A stretch of DNA of 13,722 bases from an uncultured Alcaligenaceae bacterium (GTDB taxonomy: Bacteria > Pseudomonadota > Gammaproteobacteria > Burkholderiales > Burkholderiaceae_B): positions 1 through 13,722 of the forward strand of contig CALFXX010000015.1 in NCBI GenBank assembly GCA_937952975.1. Direction: 5' to 3'. The notes beneath the pieces are model-generated. The model ran no database searches and was not told the origin of the DNA. It was given only the letters and a program-made list of their open reading frames with translations. A program made the position numbers and the translations under genes. Shown piece after piece: positions 12,428 through 13,722 of this stretch (the stretch's first letter is position 1; the number at the start of each line of letters is the position of its first letter).

Positions 12428-13107
12428 ATGCATTCAGCCCTGTGATTACGATCGATGGCCCGACAGCCTCTGGTAAAGGGACCGTTGCACATCGGGTGGC
12501 GACGGCCTTGGGGTGGGGCGTGCTCGATAGTGGGGCCTTGTATCGGCTAACTGCCTTGTCGGTATTGCAGCAGCAGATTGATCCCGAAGACTCGGCTGCA
12601 GTCGCTCGGGCAGGTCAGCACCTCGAGGTGCGTTTTCATCCTCAAGGTGTGATGTTGTTTGGTCGCGAAGTTTCAGATCTGATTCGGCAAGAGCATGTGG
12701 GCAACCTCGCCTCGCGTCTGGCGCCTAATCCGGCCCTGCGTCAGGCCTTGCTTGAACGCCAAAGGGCATTTCGGGTGGCGCCCGGCTTGGTGGCCGATGG
12801 CCGCGATATGGGCACGATCGTTTTCAAAGACGCCTCACTGAAGATATTTTTAGTGGCTGATGCGCAGGCGCGTGCTGAACGTCGCTGTAAGCAGTTGATC
12901 GAAAAGGGAATTTCTGCTAATCTAGACGACCTTGTCGCTGATATGCGCGAGCGTGATGCGCGTGATATTGAACGTGCGGTTGCGCCACTTGTACCAGCAC
13001 CAGACGCACACGTGGTCGATTCGTCGCAACTGACAATCGAGCAAACGGTGCAAAACGTCCTTGACCTGTGGTCAAGGGTTTTACCAACCCCACCCGCAAA
13101 GGCGTAG
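12424..13107 (+). CDS. cmk: Cytidylate kinase
   Basis: A 227-residue CMP/dCMP kinase, usual length. The P-loop GPTASGKGT is at 12-20, followed by LDSGALYR (NMP site), GNLASRLAPNPALRQALLERQR, DGRDMGTIVF, a lid region with RAERRCKQL, and RDIERAVAPLVPAPDAHVVDSS. I chose a TTG start at 12424: it gives NAFSPVITIDGP with the expected short lead before the P-loop, AGAGG at 12409-12413 lies at a good distance, and no in-frame ATG exists upstream of the P-loop. An in-frame GTG at 12442 is possible but would leave only four residues before the conserved strand. The start overlaps the aroA stop as TTGA. A perfect dyad lies in its last codons (13059-13077). Confidence 0.96.
   Translation: MNAFSPVITIDGPTASGKGTVAHRVATALGWGVLDSGALYRLTALSVLQQQIDPEDSAAVARAGQHLEVRFHPQGVMLFGREVSDLIRQEHVGNLASRLAPNPALRQALLERQRAFRVAPGLVADGRDMGTIVFKDASLKIFLVADAQARAERRCKQLIEKGISANLDDLVADMRERDARDIERAVAPLVPAPDAHVVDSSQLTIEQTVQNVLDLWSRVLPTPPAKA
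13059..13077 (+). terminator. Terminator-like perfect dyad inside the 3' end of cmk
   Basis: CCTTGACC, a TGT loop, GGTCAAGG, then GTTTTA. The eight-base arms pair perfectly and a four-T run follows within two bases. It covers codons for VLDLWSR near the cmk C-terminus, 28 bases before the stop. It could partially terminate or pause transcription ahead of rpsA, or be a palindromic protein site. The T-run is short, so full termination is unlikely. Confidence 0.4.
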
Positions 13108-13202
13108 GGGCTGTTCGCCCAGCAAAGTTTGCTTGGGCACGCAGCAACTGCACACTGAACGGCGTGTTACCCGGCCCCCAAGGCCACCTGGATCTCCTTC
13201 AC
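13108..13202 (+). promoter_or_regulatory. Structured rpsA leader
   Basis: 95 bases between cmk and rpsA. A strong hairpin lies at 13117-13138: GCCCA pairs with TGGGC, and GCAA pairs with TTGC around an AGT loop, with one bulged T. A smaller GGCC/GGCC stem follows at 13173-13185. The 20 bases before the ATG contain GGA but no good Shine-Dalgarno. In E. coli the rpsA leader likewise uses hairpins instead of a strong Shine-Dalgarno and is repressed by excess S1; similar control is inferred here. Confidence 0.45.
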
Positions 13203-13722
13203 ATGTCAACTCAACAACTCTCAACCGATGCAGGCGAAAGCTTTGCAGCGATGTTTGCAGCAAGTATCGAAAAGCAAGATATGAAGTCCGGCGAGGTCAT
13301 CTCTGCCGAAGTCGTGCGTATTGACCATAATTTTGTGGTGGTAAACGCCGGCCTGAAGTCTGAGGCACTGATTCCTCTTGAAGAATTCTTAAACGATCAA
13401 GGCGAGCTCGAAGTCAAACCTGGCGATTTTGTATCTGTCGCGATTGATTCGCTCGAAAACGGCTACGGTGACACCGTGCTGTCTCGTGATCGCGCCAAGC
13501 GCCTGTCGGCCTGGCTGTCACTCGAAAAATCACTCGAGAAAAACGAACTGGTTACCGGCACGATTACCGGTAAAGTCAAAGGCGGCCTGACTGTCATGAC
13601 TGCAGGCATTCGTGCCTTCTTGCCAGGCTCGCTGGTTGATCTGCGCCCTGTGAAAGACACAACGCCGTTCGAAGGCAAGACCATGGAGTTCAAGGTCATC
13701 AAGCTCGATCGCAAGCGTAACA
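13203..13722 (+). CDS. rpsA: Ribosomal protein S1, N-terminal part (cut by window edge)
   Basis: An ATG at 13203 opens a frame with no stop to the right edge: 173 codons of a protein normally near 560-570 residues. It starts MSTQQLSTDAGESFAAMFAA, then has the first S1 domain (GEVISAEVVRIDHNFVVVNAGLKSE, about residues 28-90) and most of a second (GTITGKVKGGLTVMTAGIRAFLPGS, about 115-170). S1 binds mRNA and docks it on the 30S subunit through its N-terminal domains and uS2. The gene follows cmk, the usual order in proteobacteria. The lack of a Shine-Dalgarno fits a gene translated with the help of leader structure. Confidence 0.97.
   Translation, partial: MSTQQLSTDAGESFAAMFAASIEKQDMKSGEVISAEVVRIDHNFVVVNAGLKSEALIPLEEFLNDQGELEVKPGDFVSVAIDSLENGYGDTVLSRDRAKRLSAWLSLEKSLEKNELVTGTITGKVKGGLTVMTAGIRAFLPGSLVDLRPVKDTTPFEGKTMEFKVIKLDRKRN

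Noticed and set aside
1..13722. CRISPR array, insertion sequence or transposase
   Set aside because: No regularly spaced repeats, no terminal inverted repeats with a transposase frame and no target-site duplication were seen by eye.

Overview
This looks like a chromosomal housekeeping region from a betaproteobacterium, order Burkholderiales, most likely family Alcaligenaceae (the Bordetella / Achromobacter / Advenella side). Three things point there: the gene order ompA < > gyrA-serC-pheA-hisC-tyrA-aroA-cmk-rpsA, a short OmpA-family protein without a beta-barrel domain, and a tmRNA tag reading ANDERFALAA. The genus cannot be fixed from the sequence. Base composition looks less GC-rich than a typical Bordetella, but I did not compute it.

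Layout, left to right. Positions 1-792 are gene-poor and unrecognised. They hold a possible protein fragment running off the left edge on the minus strand and two weak short plus-strand frames. Positions 793-1195 (minus) are the complete tmRNA gene ssrA with a textbook rho-independent terminator. Next, also on the minus strand, are gph and ubiG (sharing an ATGA overlap), then ompA with its own terminator. A 476-base divergent intergenic region separates ompA from gyrA. From 4121 to the right edge everything is on the plus strand: gyrA, serC, pheA, hisC, tyrA, aroA, cmk and the first 173 codons of rpsA.

The plus-strand block is a mixed-function supraoperon of the kind described in pseudomonads. 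AroA makes EPSP on the way to chorismate. PheA and TyrA take chorismate/prephenate towards phenylalanine and tyrosine, and the embedded HisC paralogue can supply the transamination. SerC serves serine and pyridoxal-phosphate synthesis, so it indirectly supplies the cofactor of HisC and of itself. GyrA (DNA topology), Cmk (CMP/dCMP phosphorylation) and ribosomal protein S1 link the cluster to growth. Most junctions are 1-base gaps or 4-8-base overlaps, implying translational coupling. The exceptions are the pheA-hisC gap (108 bases) and the cmk-rpsA gap (95 bases).

I found no convincing new biological system. The points most worth a second look are: a terminator-like perfect dyad inside the 3' end of cmk; the structured rpsA leader lacking a good Shine-Dalgarno; glutamine at the quinolone-critical GyrA position 83; a 9-residue tandem duplication in OmpA; and the undefined DNA just downstream of ssrA, a well-known integration hot spot for genomic islands.
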